DNA of 48,793 nt, taken from the NCBI GenBank assembly GCA_001839685.1, contig MLAK01000558.1:1-48793 (forward strand), in the 5' to 3' direction. Below are positions 28,579 through 39,300 of the stretch, one piece after another. The DNA comes from Tritrichomonas foetus (Eukaryota > Parabasalia > Tritrichomonadida > Tritrichomonadidae). A model generated the notes under the pieces. The model made no database searches. It worked only from the letters and a program-made list of their open reading frames with translations, and was not told the origin of the DNA. The number at the start of each line of letters is the position of its first letter. Position 1 is the first letter of the stretch. The translations under genes and the position numbers were made by a program.

Positions 28579-30018
28579 TTATATACCCGAAGCAAAACAA
28601 AAATCGGAATCCCTTTTCAAAAAATAATCGAAATCGAATATATCATCGGAAGAAGGGTTAGACAATAATTCCACTTGTTGTATTTTTGTAGATTCCAGTG
28701 ATTCATGTTGAAAAGACTCCGAAGATAAATCAGTGGTTGATTGAGAAACATTATTTTCTACGTGGGTATGAACTTCTTGAATCTTCGGAGTTGGATATGG
28801 TGAAGAATTTTCTTCATTATTTTGATGTACCAGTGGTGCTTGAATTTGATATGACTGACAATTTGCCACTAAACCCGATACTTGGTTGAGATGAGAATTA
28901 TAAATTACTGGTGGAGATTGTCCTTGATACGAAAATGGATTAAAAATATTTCCATTTGATTGCTGAGAAATAGGAATGTTTTGATTTTGATTCAAAAGAT
29001 ATTGTAGTTGAGTCATGGAATTACCCTGGTAGTTCAAATGAATATGGTTATATTTAGTATTCATGTGATTATTAACTTGATTGTTAATTGGATTATTAAA
29101 TTGTGCATATATTTGACTGTTCATTGTTTGATTATTGTGGGAATTCATAGGACTAAAGTCATTTGTTAAAACTGAAGTTGATAAATTTGGCCTTTGTAAT
29201 TTTTTAGAATCATAGAAATCATTGTTGATTGTGCTACTCAAACTAGTGATTTTATTTTTCCCTTTTGAATATAAATCATTGTTTTTCTCTCTCGAAATTG
29301 TTGAGGTGTTGATTTCAAGTGGCTTCTTCAGATTAATAGTATTTGAATTATATGAGTACTCATTCATTTTCATCAAATTCATATATCTGTATCTACATTG
29401 AACATCACTTCTATTGCCGATTTGTGAAGAAATATAAATCCATTTTTTGGCCCCGTGAGTTTCAACTAATTTCAATAGATTCATGTCTTCTAGGTGTGTC
29501 CATGGACTCTTTGTCACAAGAGGATTAAGACCTCTCAACCATCTTTGAGAGCATTGGGAACGTGTCCTTTCATTTCCTACAAAATGAGCTATAGCTTTCC
29601 AATTGTTCAACCCATAAAAATAAATCCCAGCGAGAAGCCTATTATCTTCATTAGTTGTCCATTGTCTATTCTTCCTGTTTATTAGTTTTTTGGCAGAGCT
29701 ATGATTACCTGGAACATTGGCTTTATTTCCTGGACAATTTGTTTCTGGTGATCCATTGATGCTTGATCTTGAATCATTATCATAAAAAGGAATGGGAGCA
29801 GTGATCATATTTATAATCGTGTGTAATCGAGAAATGGGCTTGGTTGTTTTCGCAATTTTGGTAACGACCTCCTTGCATTTCTCATAAGTAATTTCTTTAA
29901 GAATAAATTGTTCAATAATCCTTTTCAGCTTTGACGATGCAGTAGAATTACGAAAGATCTTTCTATCGTGAAATTCCTTAAAAATGAATTCGCAAATGGC
30001 TTGTAAATGCGGATCCAT
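28579..30018 (-). CDS. R2R3-type Myb DNA-binding protein with long Asn/Gln-rich tail
   Basis: 479 aa from the first in-frame ATG at 30018 (MDPHLQAICEF); a TTG six codons upstream is not used. Residues ~1-80 are helical. Two Myb repeats lie near 115-220: RQWTTNEDNRLLAGIYFYG with NWKAIAHFVGN and QCSQRWLRGLNP, then KSPWTHLEDMNLLKLVETHG with KWIYISSQIGN and VQCRYRYMNL. In the second repeat the last Trp position is Tyr. The remaining ~260 residues are Asn/Gln/Ser-rich, with an acidic end (SSDDIFDFDYFLKRDSDF) that could be an activation segment. It probably binds DNA in the nucleus. TCATTG lies about 18 nt upstream of the ATG as a possible initiator. It differs clearly from the short Myb protein at 7424-8044. 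Confidence 0.9.
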   Translation of the reverse strand: MDPHLQAICEFIFKEFHDRKIFRNSTASSKLKRIIEQFILKEITYEKCKEVVTKIAKTTKPISRLHTIINMITAPIPFYDNDSRSSINGSPETNCPGNKANVPGNHSSAKKLINRKNRQWTTNEDNRLLAGIYFYGLNNWKAIAHFVGNERTRSQCSQRWLRGLNPLVTKSPWTHLEDMNLLKLVETHGAKKWIYISSQIGNRSDVQCRYRYMNLMKMNEYSYNSNTINLKKPLEINTSTISREKNNDLYSKGKNKITSLSSTINNDFYDSKKLQRPNLSTSVLTNDFSPMNSHNNQTMNSQIYAQFNNPINNQVNNHMNTKYNHIHLNYQGNSMTQLQYLLNQNQNIPISQQSNGNIFNPFSYQGQSPPVIYNSHLNQVSGLVANCQSYQIQAPLVHQNNEENSSPYPTPKIQEVHTHVENNVSQSTTDLSSESFQHESLESTKIQQVELLSNPSSDDIFDFDYFLKRDSDFCFASGI

Positions 30019-32933
30019 TGAACAAGTTAACTTCAATGATTTAACAATCGATTAAAGAAAATCCATCGTTAATACAAAAATGAATGGAAAATATGTTTTC
30101 TATTAATTTTTGAATTAGAAGCGATAACTTTAAAAGAAATTTCAAAGATTACTTAAATAATTCAATGAAAATGAAAAATCACTTTTGTAAAGTTTGATTT
30201 CTAGAAATCGATAATCATTCATTTCCTCAGAAATAAATTTTACAAAGATGTATACAAACTAACTAGCTCTAGATGTAGAAGACTATTGAGAGATCTAAAT
30301 GAATAATTGTTGATATTATAGTCATCTAAAAATTATTTAATTGTAATCCTATTAATAATATATAAATATTATAATTTAAAAATCAAGATACAGAGAAAAC
30401 CAAATCTAAAAAAAAATTGTGAGAAAAAAATAAACCCCACAGAAATTTCTGAGAATTATTGAGATAAAAAGTGATTTTATAGCATTAATATCTTGATTAT
30501 TTCTTATCATAAATCGTGCTTTTTATTATCATATGACCCTCCATCGAAAATTATAATGTTTTCCAAAATACAAAAATGAAGTATAAAAAAAAAAATATTA
30601 ATAATTTTGATATAAATAAAAAAAATTTAGGCATCAATGAGAAGATTACGAATGTTTTGCCATCTAAATGGCGAGTCATCAGAAAATTCACTTGGCATCG
30701 AGTCTGGAAAAAAACATATTGGATTCCATTTTTCTTGATTTGGTCTTTCAATCGTTGTATCTGTATCCCTGCTTGAGAATGTGCTGTTGAGGACTGCCAG
30801 TCTATTTTCTTCATATACAAAAATTTTATGACAGAAAAGATTTCAATACATTCATATTTGTCAAATGGAAATTGAATTAATTCAACATCACTGAGTTAAA
30901 ACTATCAAAATTTTCGCGATTTTTAATTAAAAATCGATAGAAGAAGTGTAAATAGAATTATGGGAAGCAGTATTATAATCTTTGTGATTCTTGGAAAAAA
31001 AGCTTCTCACAATTTTTTTTTAGGCTTTCTCCAAAATCGCTCTTTTTTCGGTTTAATTGTTGCAAAATTTCAAAACTATGAATAAATATGGCTCATAACT
31101 ATAAAAAATAGATTTAACAATTGACTGAAAGCTGTTCACCCGAAAACTGAAACAATAGCTTCTTCAGAATCATTTTCGAAATATTTTTGAATTCGGCCAT
31201 TTGCGAAGTTTGCGATAAGGGAAATTTTCGTCATTCTTTTAGCTATTTGGGTTTTGATTTTTGACTGATGGTATTAAGTAATACTGATGATAAGGATCAT
31301 TTTAGTGATTTCGTACGTTAAGACTATTTGGTTTGTATACATCTTTTTACAACTATAGTCTGAAATAAAACATTTACTCATGTATATGTTATTGTCCATG
31401 AATACATTGATTCATGGAAAAACTCACTCACTAGTTGCACTATTCTATTGAAGATATTTTTTCATTTGAGCATTGAATATCTTCAAATTTTGCTGAAGGC
31501 GATTTTGTGACAGAATTTGAAATAAAAAGTTCAATAAATTTTATTGATGAATTTTTTTTAAGAATTATCAATCTTTCAGGGCCATGAAGCGATGAACCGA
31601 AATTTATACATTTCTTTTTAGATATCGAATAGCATTTTCATGATTTTATTCATGATTAAATCTTTTTTTATGCTCCTCTTTTTTTTATTTTTCAATTAGT
31701 ATTTTGTTAGATCAGAAAATATATATTAACTCTTCAGAAATCAAGTTTTATTTTTTATTAATTGAGGAAAATCATTAATGGATTGTGAATATCAAACTTT
31801 GTTTTTGATTTAATTAAAATTTTGACAAGATGTTTTTATTTTTTCTTCAGTTGCAGAGACTATCATGTGCATAAAGTGTTTATTTCGTTTAGCTCATTCC
31901 AATAATCAACGTGATTATTTTTCTGTCAATTTACTATCATGTAAATCTAATTGTTGAAGAATTCATCTTCCTATTTGATGTTTTTGTGAGTTTCATTGTA
32001 ATATTTGATGAATGAAAGAGAAAAGCTCTTCATTCTGAAGTTTCCTACTGTGATTTAATTCAAAGGTAATGAATTAAAACTCGTGAAGATAAGTAGTACA
32101 CATTTCATTCTTTAAATGTTATTCAAGATGGAATTTATACTTAATAAACAATACCAAATAATTTTAAGAAAGATATGATCAATTGAAAAAGAGATAACTA
32201 TGAAAAATTGATTTAATTTGAGTTAATTTTTTGCGGAAACGAGGAAATCTTAAACAAAGTTTTCTGATAAAACCATTTATTTTTTTAGAGGATTTTGAAT
32301 ATGTAGAAAGATATTATTTTGTGTTTTCAGATTTTCTTTTTTGGTAAGAATAATTGAAAGAATGAGATAATATTCTCTGAATAAATTCATATAAGCATAA
32401 AATAAATTCTTGTTCTCATGATGAAATGTTTTCTATTGATTTTTATAACTTGCAGTTCTAATACTTATTCAAAGATTATTTAGAGTGCATTTCCATACGA
32501 CATCCTGTTTGGTTTTAGGAATTTTCTTGAAATTTTGGTCCCATTTTATTTTCTATTTTTTTGTATCGAATAAAAATGAAATATATTTCTAGTTCAACAA
32601 TTCAAAATACATTATTCATCGTTTATGTACTCCCTATTATTCTGATAATATTGCGTAAATAAAGATTTATTATTTTTAGAAATATTGATAAATAGCATCA
32701 AATACGGAAGTATTTTTAGAAAGATGAGACTGAGTAATCATCATATTAAGCTCAAGTGTCAATATATTAGAAATATATTCTTTCTTCTTAATGAATAAAT
32801 TATATTCGAAATATGCGAACCTTTCTTCCTATCGGTCTTGATGATTCACCAGAGATATTTATGAAATTACAAATTAAATCGTGAAATATGCACAAATATC
32901 GATAAAGAAATGAAAAAAGTCGAGAAATTCAAT
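30019..32933. other. Gene-poor region of 2.9 kb
   Basis: Mostly 70-80% A+T with no supported gene. A local island of higher GC at about 30640-30810 contains a minus-strand open frame (ATG at 30814) whose first ~60 codons look coding-like (HSQAGIQIQRLKDQIKKNGI). It runs out into poly-A/T-rich sequence and has no recognised family, so it may be a gene remnant. A perfect 8-bp hairpin CCATGAAT/ATTCATGG lies at 31396-31417. No transposon ends, tRNA or rRNA were found. Confidence 0.4.
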
Positions 32934-34463
32934 TTACTCAACAGTTTTAGGAATTTTTATAGTTGGCATATTTCTAAATGATAACAATCTAAGATTCTTG
33001 GATTTGCCTCCATAATTCTTGATTCGGATTTTATCATAGTTAAACACAGTGTCATTGCACACCTTCACAAAATCATCATCATTTTCAATTTTTTCAAAAA
33101 CTATTTCATTTGAATCGCCCAATTCAATTATTTTTTTGATTGCATTAATGGCATAGGTTTTTAGTAATCTTTCTGTTATTTTCAGTTTATGATTATCTTT
33201 TATGAATTGAGAAACATCATTAACTTCAGTATTTTCTGATGCGCTATCAGAATTTGAAGTAAAGTTATTGTCGTTTTGATCGTCAATACATTTGATAAAA
33301 AATGGAATAAAAGTTCGATATGCAATTTCAAAAGATTCTTGACAATTTAACATTGAAATTACTAAATTTACAGCAGATGATAAAGCTATTGTATGATTTG
33401 GAAACTTTTTAAACACATTTTTTAAAATATTACATAAAAATTCAAAATCAATGATACTAAGTGAACCATTAGTATTGTGTGAGATTTTTCTATATTGAGT
33501 ATCTTTATCACCTGCACAATGATTTGAATTTGAATTTTCTTGTTGAAAAATTTTGGTAAGAAAATCCATTGCAAAAACTTGGTATTCATAGAAAAAGTCA
33601 AGACTGTCAATCGAAATAAAGGAAATTGCATATTCGATCAAATTTTCGTCATTTTTTTCAAAACATGGAAGATTGGACATTTCATAAATAAGTTCCCATT
33701 GTTGTTTTAATACAAAAGGGTCATCATCAGAATTGATATCTGTAATTATTTCGATAATTGAAGGAGACTGGCATTTTTCAGATAACTTTTCATTCATGAA
33801 ACATTTTTTCAGAATGAGAAAAAGGTTTCCTAAACGGCGTCCTTGAATTTGACACACTCTGAGATCGATTATATGTTTTATAACTTTCGACACAAAACCT
33901 ATGGTGTCAAAATATAGGTGAATTGTTATCAAATCATCATTGTTTTCCAAAAGGTTTAAAATGGTCATTGTGACATTTTCATTTTCTGTGAATTTCAAGA
34001 ATTTAGTGATATATGAATAATATTCAATATACTCTGGAAGTGTTGATACACAAATTTCGGTTATTTCAGCTAATTTTGAGATTTGCAAATCAGTGATTTC
34101 ATCTGAGCCTGAAAGATATTTTAAGGCATTGTGGGAGAGGTAATTTGATTCTGAAATAGCTTCAAGTATCTGTGCGTTCTTGCAGTAGAGAATTTTCATG
34201 GCTGATCTCGAAATTTCAAAATCTGTTTCGTCTAAAGCGAGCTCTAACAATTCACAAACATTTTCTGAAATACTGGTGTTAGTAAAATAAAACGTACTAT
34301 TTGATGGTTTTCTGGTCGTGACGTTCAACGAGAGATTTGGTTAATGGATCTTTGATGACCTCAATTAAAGCGACAGAGCCTTCAAATAGGTTTAAACTTT
34401 CGATTGTTTTGCTAGATTTGCGAAGTAACGAACTGGTATTAGAAAAGAAAAATCGTACAGCAT
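32934..34463 (-). CDS. SAPS-like helical protein, three exons with two tiny introns
   Basis: 492 aa when two introns (34433-34458 and 34273-34297) are removed; the exons are 5, 135 and 1339 nt and total a multiple of three. Without splicing, no ATG opens the long frame. The N-terminus MLSLLRKSSKTIESLNLFEG and the helical core resemble the start of SAPS proteins: ALIEVIKDPL, then YISENVCELLELALD, then ISRSAMKILYCKNAQILEAI. An FPNHT motif occurs later. It could be a second PP6-class regulatory subunit, which would fit the PTPA gene just upstream on the same strand. A generic ARM/HEAT protein is the alternative. An Asn/Ser/Asp-rich insert occurs near the C-terminal third. A GC-rich TTCGCGCCATTTT site (34492-34504) lies about 30 nt upstream of the ATG. 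Confidence 0.65.
34273..34297 (-). other. 25-nt spliceosomal intron
   Basis: It begins GTACGT and ends ACTAACACCAG on the minus strand, so the branch-point sequence and the 3' splice site form one block, as described for trichomonad introns. Removing it joins frame ...DQKTIKY to ISENVCELL..., replacing an in-frame TAG with a tyrosine codon. The 25-nt length matches the ultra-short intron class reported for Trichomonas vaginalis. Confidence 0.85.
34433..34458 (-). other. 26-nt spliceosomal intron after a 5-nt coding exon
   Basis: It begins GTACGA and ends TCTAATACCAG on the minus strand, a weaker form of the 25-nt intron's signals. Splicing attaches ATGCT to the open frame, giving MLSLLRKSS..., and supplies the only ATG for that frame. 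The first coding exon would be just five nucleotides, which is extreme but consistent with the strong 5' bias of introns in intron-poor protists. Confidence 0.65.
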
Positions 34464-34909
34464 CGACCTAAAATATTGGAGGGGAATTTCCTTCGCGCCA
34501 TTTTTCTATTCAAAATTTTCTATTAAAAGAACAGATAATCATTCAAAAAGATAGAATACGCGGGAGGAATCTGAAAGTGAATTTCCTCTGGTTTGTATAG
34601 TTTACACCATTTAAAAAATTATATAATGAAATGTCACTTCACCTCACATACAATTCCTAAAAAGTTGTCTATTCAAACTTTTCAGTGTTTATCTGTTCAA
34701 TCAAAAATTTTACGACCAAATAATTACAGAAAGTAAAGCGTTATTAAAGAATGATGAATGTTACGATACTTTCTCTGTAAAAATATGATCAATATTTCTG
34801 ATATCACATCTACATTTCCAACTAATAAAAAGGTATAAATAAAAACTGCAAATAAAAAAAAAAATAGTGATAACTTTTAGATAAGCTCAATAAAGAAGAA
34901 AACGTTGTT
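34464..34909. other. Intergenic spacer between two minus-strand genes
   Basis: 446 bp. Nearest the downstream gene it holds TTCGCGCCATTTT (34492-34504), an E2F-like site, and ACGCGGGAGG (34558-34567). Both stand out in otherwise AT-rich sequence. The rest is the 3' flank of PTPA with poly-A/T runs. Confidence 0.4.
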
Positions 34910-35836
34910 TTAGTCCTCCCACTTAAGGAGTGTTCCAAAACGAAAGTGCTGTACGACAAGAAATCTGTCCATGACTTCACCATGATACATTTTGATCATT
35001 CCGCCATTCAATTTCTGGAAGTGAGGCACTTTCCTCAAAGAGTTCAGCATTCTTGAATGTTCCGCAAAGTTTCCTTTCTTCACAGTATGGATGAAGTCGA
35101 TCCAGCGACAATATGCATATTCATCTTTATGGGCCTTAGCAATAAGCGGATCGATCACATTAGCTGGGTTCACCTCTGGGTGGTCGATCAGTTGAGCAGA
35201 TCCAAACAAAAATGGCAAAAAGACATAATCGTCTAATCCCCAAGCGCCGTGCGATCCTGCAGGCTCCTGGTTGTACTTCTTTTGAATGTCTACGTGGAGA
35301 CTCCAGTATGCCCAAAATACATCAAAGACAATAGCTGGCCCATCTTCGGGTGTGATCAGATTTAATACGGCAAGTGATGCAATAAAAGCCAGGAAATTGA
35401 ATTCATGGCCTGTTCCGTAATCGATTCTGGTCCAACTTCCGAACGATTGGACGAAATATTCGTGGGCCTCTGGATGATCGGTAACTTTGGCGAGAATGGT
35501 TGCACGGTTGTCGTAAACTCGCGTGAGGAATGTTCTGAAAGCTCGGTTTCCGAAACGCATTGGCTGATTTAAAGGCTCGACCTCATCCAAGATTTGATGA
35601 ACTGCTTTAAAGGCGTCAAGAATATCGTTTATGATTGGTCTGACTGTTCTTTCGCAGCTTCGTGGCTTTGATTTGACTGAATCATTCAAGAGTTGGATCA
35701 CATTGGAAATAATTGCATAAGCGGGTGATGACATAAATTGAATAATATCATCTTCTTGATTGATTTTCTTGTCGAGTTTGCTGAGTTCACATGGGTCAAG
35801 TGAGTGCGTGATTTCGATGTCTGTTCGTGCTTTCAT
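34910..35836 (-). CDS. PTPA, activator of PP2A-class phosphatases
   Basis: 308 aa. All PTPA landmarks are present: RFGNRAFRTF (about 93-102), DYGTGHEFNFLAFI (about 138-151), the helical LFDVFWAYW-type segment, PAGSHGAWGLDDYVFLPFLF (about 191-210) with the GSHGVWGLDD-type signature, and MYHGEVMDRFLVVQHFRFG near the C-terminus. PTPA uses ATP to load active-site metals into PP2A-class catalytic subunits and has peptidyl-prolyl isomerase activity. Its natural clients here would include the PP6-like enzyme at 8563-9480. Length is normal for the core domain. The ATG at 35836 is preceded by TCATTG (35845-35850) and by the AGGTCAATTT motif (35874-35883). Codon use is less AT-biased than in neighbouring unknown genes, as expected of a conserved, well-expressed gene. 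Confidence 0.95.
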   Translation of the reverse strand: MKARTDIEITHSLDPCELSKLDKKINQEDDIIQFMSSPAYAIISNVIQLLNDSVKSKPRSCERTVRPIINDILDAFKAVHQILDEVEPLNQPMRFGNRAFRTFLTRVYDNRATILAKVTDHPEAHEYFVQSFGSWTRIDYGTGHEFNFLAFIASLAVLNLITPEDGPAIVFDVFWAYWSLHVDIQKKYNQEPAGSHGAWGLDDYVFLPFLFGSAQLIDHPEVNPANVIDPLIAKAHKDEYAYCRWIDFIHTVKKGNFAEHSRMLNSLRKVPHFQKLNGGMIKMYHGEVMDRFLVVQHFRFGTLLKWED

Positions 35837-36302
35837 TTATATATCAATGAAAGAGGCCAATTATAGATAAAATAAATTGACCTGTGAATCTGAAATGAGA
35901 AGATAAAATCTAATTACATGAACAATTAAACTCACAAAATAATTCTATTTCAGATATATAGTAAACGTCATTGTTACAATTAGCACCACTTTTAGATATT
36001 ATATTTGGTTGATATCTTTCAATTTATGGCTATTTAAACTATCAAAAAAAATCATCAAGATTTCATGTTATATATTGATTCTATTTTTATCAATAACAAA
36101 AGAAAGCATTATTTCCCATTTAAAATATATATAGTTATGAAATGCCTTGCTAATTATACTATATATATGAAAAATTGTCCAGTATCTACAGAGTTTTTGT
36201 CATATTTTGTTTTTAAATCGTTTTAAATGACTCTCAAAAACTATGTAAATTGAATGCATCAATAGAAATTCATTGAAAAAAGATCATCCAAAACAATCAA
36301 AA
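35837..36302. promoter_or_regulatory. Divergent promoter region of PTPA and the BLTP2-like gene
   Basis: 466 bp separate the two divergent start codons. On the PTPA side are TCATTG (35845-35850, minus) and AGGTCAATTT (35874-35883, minus). On the BLTP2 side TCATTGAAA (36270-36278) lies 25-33 nt before the ATG. The middle is AT-rich without further recognisable structure. Confidence 0.4.
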
Positions 36303-39300
36303 ATGGATTTCTTGTTTTTTTGTTTTTTTCTTTCGGTCGTCATCTTTTTGTGGGCTCTCCTTTTTAGATTGTTCACAGGGTGGTATATAAACCGTGCACT
36401 CTCGAAAAAATTCCAATTGACGCCAGGCCCAAAACCTTTTTCATATTCGACTTTAATTTTAACGACAAATGATTTTACGCTCACGTTACAGAATTTATTC
36501 GTTTCGGTCAATTTTTTCGGCTTATTTTCATCGCGTTTCGTTTTCCTATCAGTCAATTGTGAATCTGTCGATATCGAATTTTTCCACAAACCGCATCACA
36601 CGCTTAAGCACAAACCGCACACAGTTAGTGAAAATATATTTATTCAGGTCTGTCTTCATATTTTAACAATGCTCATTAAGAAAATTATCATTCGTATCGG
36701 CTCATTTTCTGTTAAACGGAAGTCCATTTCACTTCAAGCTTCAATGCTAAATTTCGATTATTTAATGCAAAATAAAGCTTTTTGTGTCGATTTTGATATA
36801 CAAGAATTTTCAATTGCACTTGACGATTTTCTGATAGTTCAATTTAATCCAATCTCTTTCCATCCAAGATTTGACGCTGATCCAATTTTATCTTTAATCA
36901 ATTTAGAAGCAATTGCCATTCCATTTGGCTACAGTGTACCTTCAATTAAGATGTCAATTGATAAAAATGAGTTGAAATTCGAAAAAATTGATTGTTCATG
37001 GATTTTTCCAAGAGGAAAAATTGAAATAACCACACCTGAATTAAAAGCAAGACTTTCTACAACATTTCCAAAGTTTTCTTTGAATATTACTGAGCTTTCT
37101 GGATTCTTTAGTCGGCATTTGTATGAAATAACTAATTTGAATTTAGATAAAAATCAAATTTCAGTCAAGAAATTGAAAATTTACAATGAAGAACGATTAT
37201 TTTTGAAAATTGATCAATATTCAGGTTCACAAATATCAAATGAAGAATGGAATCATAATTGTAATAATATTGATGTTTTATATCATACGAAAACAGGCTT
37301 ATGTATTATTCCATTTATATTTAAAGAAATTGCTCCATATTTTGAAAAAATGATGAGAAAGCCTGATAAAATTATTTTGCCAGCTTTTAAATTGATTACA
37401 AATCGAATTTTCTTTCATTTCAAACTAACTGATTTAGCAACAATGGATATTAAAATTCATGATATTTCTATGGAAAATTGTTTAATTAAAATAAATAATA
37501 TAAAAGTCTTATTTAATAATATAAAAATTGCTATAATGAAGACTTTTAATATTTTGATTAATGAAAATGATTTTTTGGAAATTCGTTTCAAGACTTTTCA
37601 TTTTCATGGCCGAACAAATATTATTATTGCCGATTTCTTAACAGAAACTTTGTTTGCCTGGAGAGCTGTAGCTCCTTACATGCTAAAGCATTATGTTGAT
37701 CATGAGTCTTTGCCATTTCCAGTTGTTCTGAAATGTGATTTAATTACTTGTGTTTTCCATGATTCAATCCTTCATCAATCTCTTTCTCGTGCTAATCGAA
37801 CACTTCCTGAAATTTTATCTGATTCATACATTCGTGAATTCTTATTAACGAAAAGAGCAAAAGAATTATCAATGTCTCAACAATCTCAATCAATTTCGCT
37901 TGATAAACTTCGTGCTTTAAAGTTTGCGGAATATGTAAATTCAGTTAAGCATAATGCAGCACATAAATATAAGTTCAGATTCTTATTCTATAATTTCCTT
38001 CTTTCAATGGATGCGCGTGGTTTCACGGAAAAAATCAAATTTATTCATCAAGTTGATCCAACAACGAAATTGTATTATTCTGATATTCTATGGGAAGCTA
38101 TGTTTGGTGTTAATGCAGAAATGTCATGGTCAAAAATGGAAGTTTTCGCATTTGATATTCCAAAACCACTCTATTATGGTACCAGTATTCTGTTTAAAGG
38201 ACCTGTAATCATTGCTGAACCACGACATAAAGAATTTGTTGATCTTCATTTTACAGTTGATGGTGATAAATTTGTATCAAGCAAAAGCCCATTAAAACTT
38301 AGAATGTATACTGATCTTCTCATTTCCGCAAATGAATTCTATTATTACTTTTCGGATTGTTTGCAGCCAATCTTTCAGGAAATGAGCCTTTGCTTCCAAT
38401 CAGTATTTCCATTAGGTGTTGATCCAAGTGATAGACTTGTTTGGTGGGATATGATGCGTTTACAAATGAGAGGACAATTTCTATTTAAGGCTAATATATT
38501 TGAAGCTCGGTTTATGGGCACACGAGACTATCGAGATTTAACAGACTATATGCCAATTAAATTATATGGTTGGCGAATGCTTTTTAGAGAAGGTGATGTA
38601 TTAATGAATGTTGAACGATGGATTTCCCCACGTGTATATAATGATGTTGATGGACCAATTTCACTTGATTTACCAAAGATTAACTGGACCTTTAAATTCC
38701 ATTGGGTATCATATCAAGGATGTGATACGAAGAAATATATTGTTTTACCAATTGTTAAAAGATTTGGTGAACCAAATTATGATACTTATAAAGATTTCCG
38801 TGCAAATGAAATCATTATGGATGATTCAACATTATCATTCTCAGAAATTGGTGGAATCGTTCCCAATTTCACACTTGATCTTGCTCATTTTGAATGGTTT
38901 GCAATGCCACTTTTAATATTTGGCCAATCACAATTAATGAAATGCCAATATCGTAAGAAATATGGCTATAGAATGGATAAAAGACCGCCTTTGAAATACT
39001 TTAATGAACTAAAAAGGCATGGATGGCTCAGAATTATTGCAAATGTTTTTGTATTTCGTATCTTTGATCACTTTCCAATAAGTGGTTCACAAAACATTCA
39101 AGGATCTTCAGTTGACTTGCGATTAAATGATTTTCAAATGATGACCCATTGCGATATGCAATTATATGGAAGTAAATTCTCTAGTAAATTTAAAGCCGAA
39201 TCATTATCTATTAATGCAACAGATCTTGCACATTATGCTTCAGTTGATCCCAGAAGAACGCCATCATTCATTACAATGGCACCATTAGTTGTGGAATATG

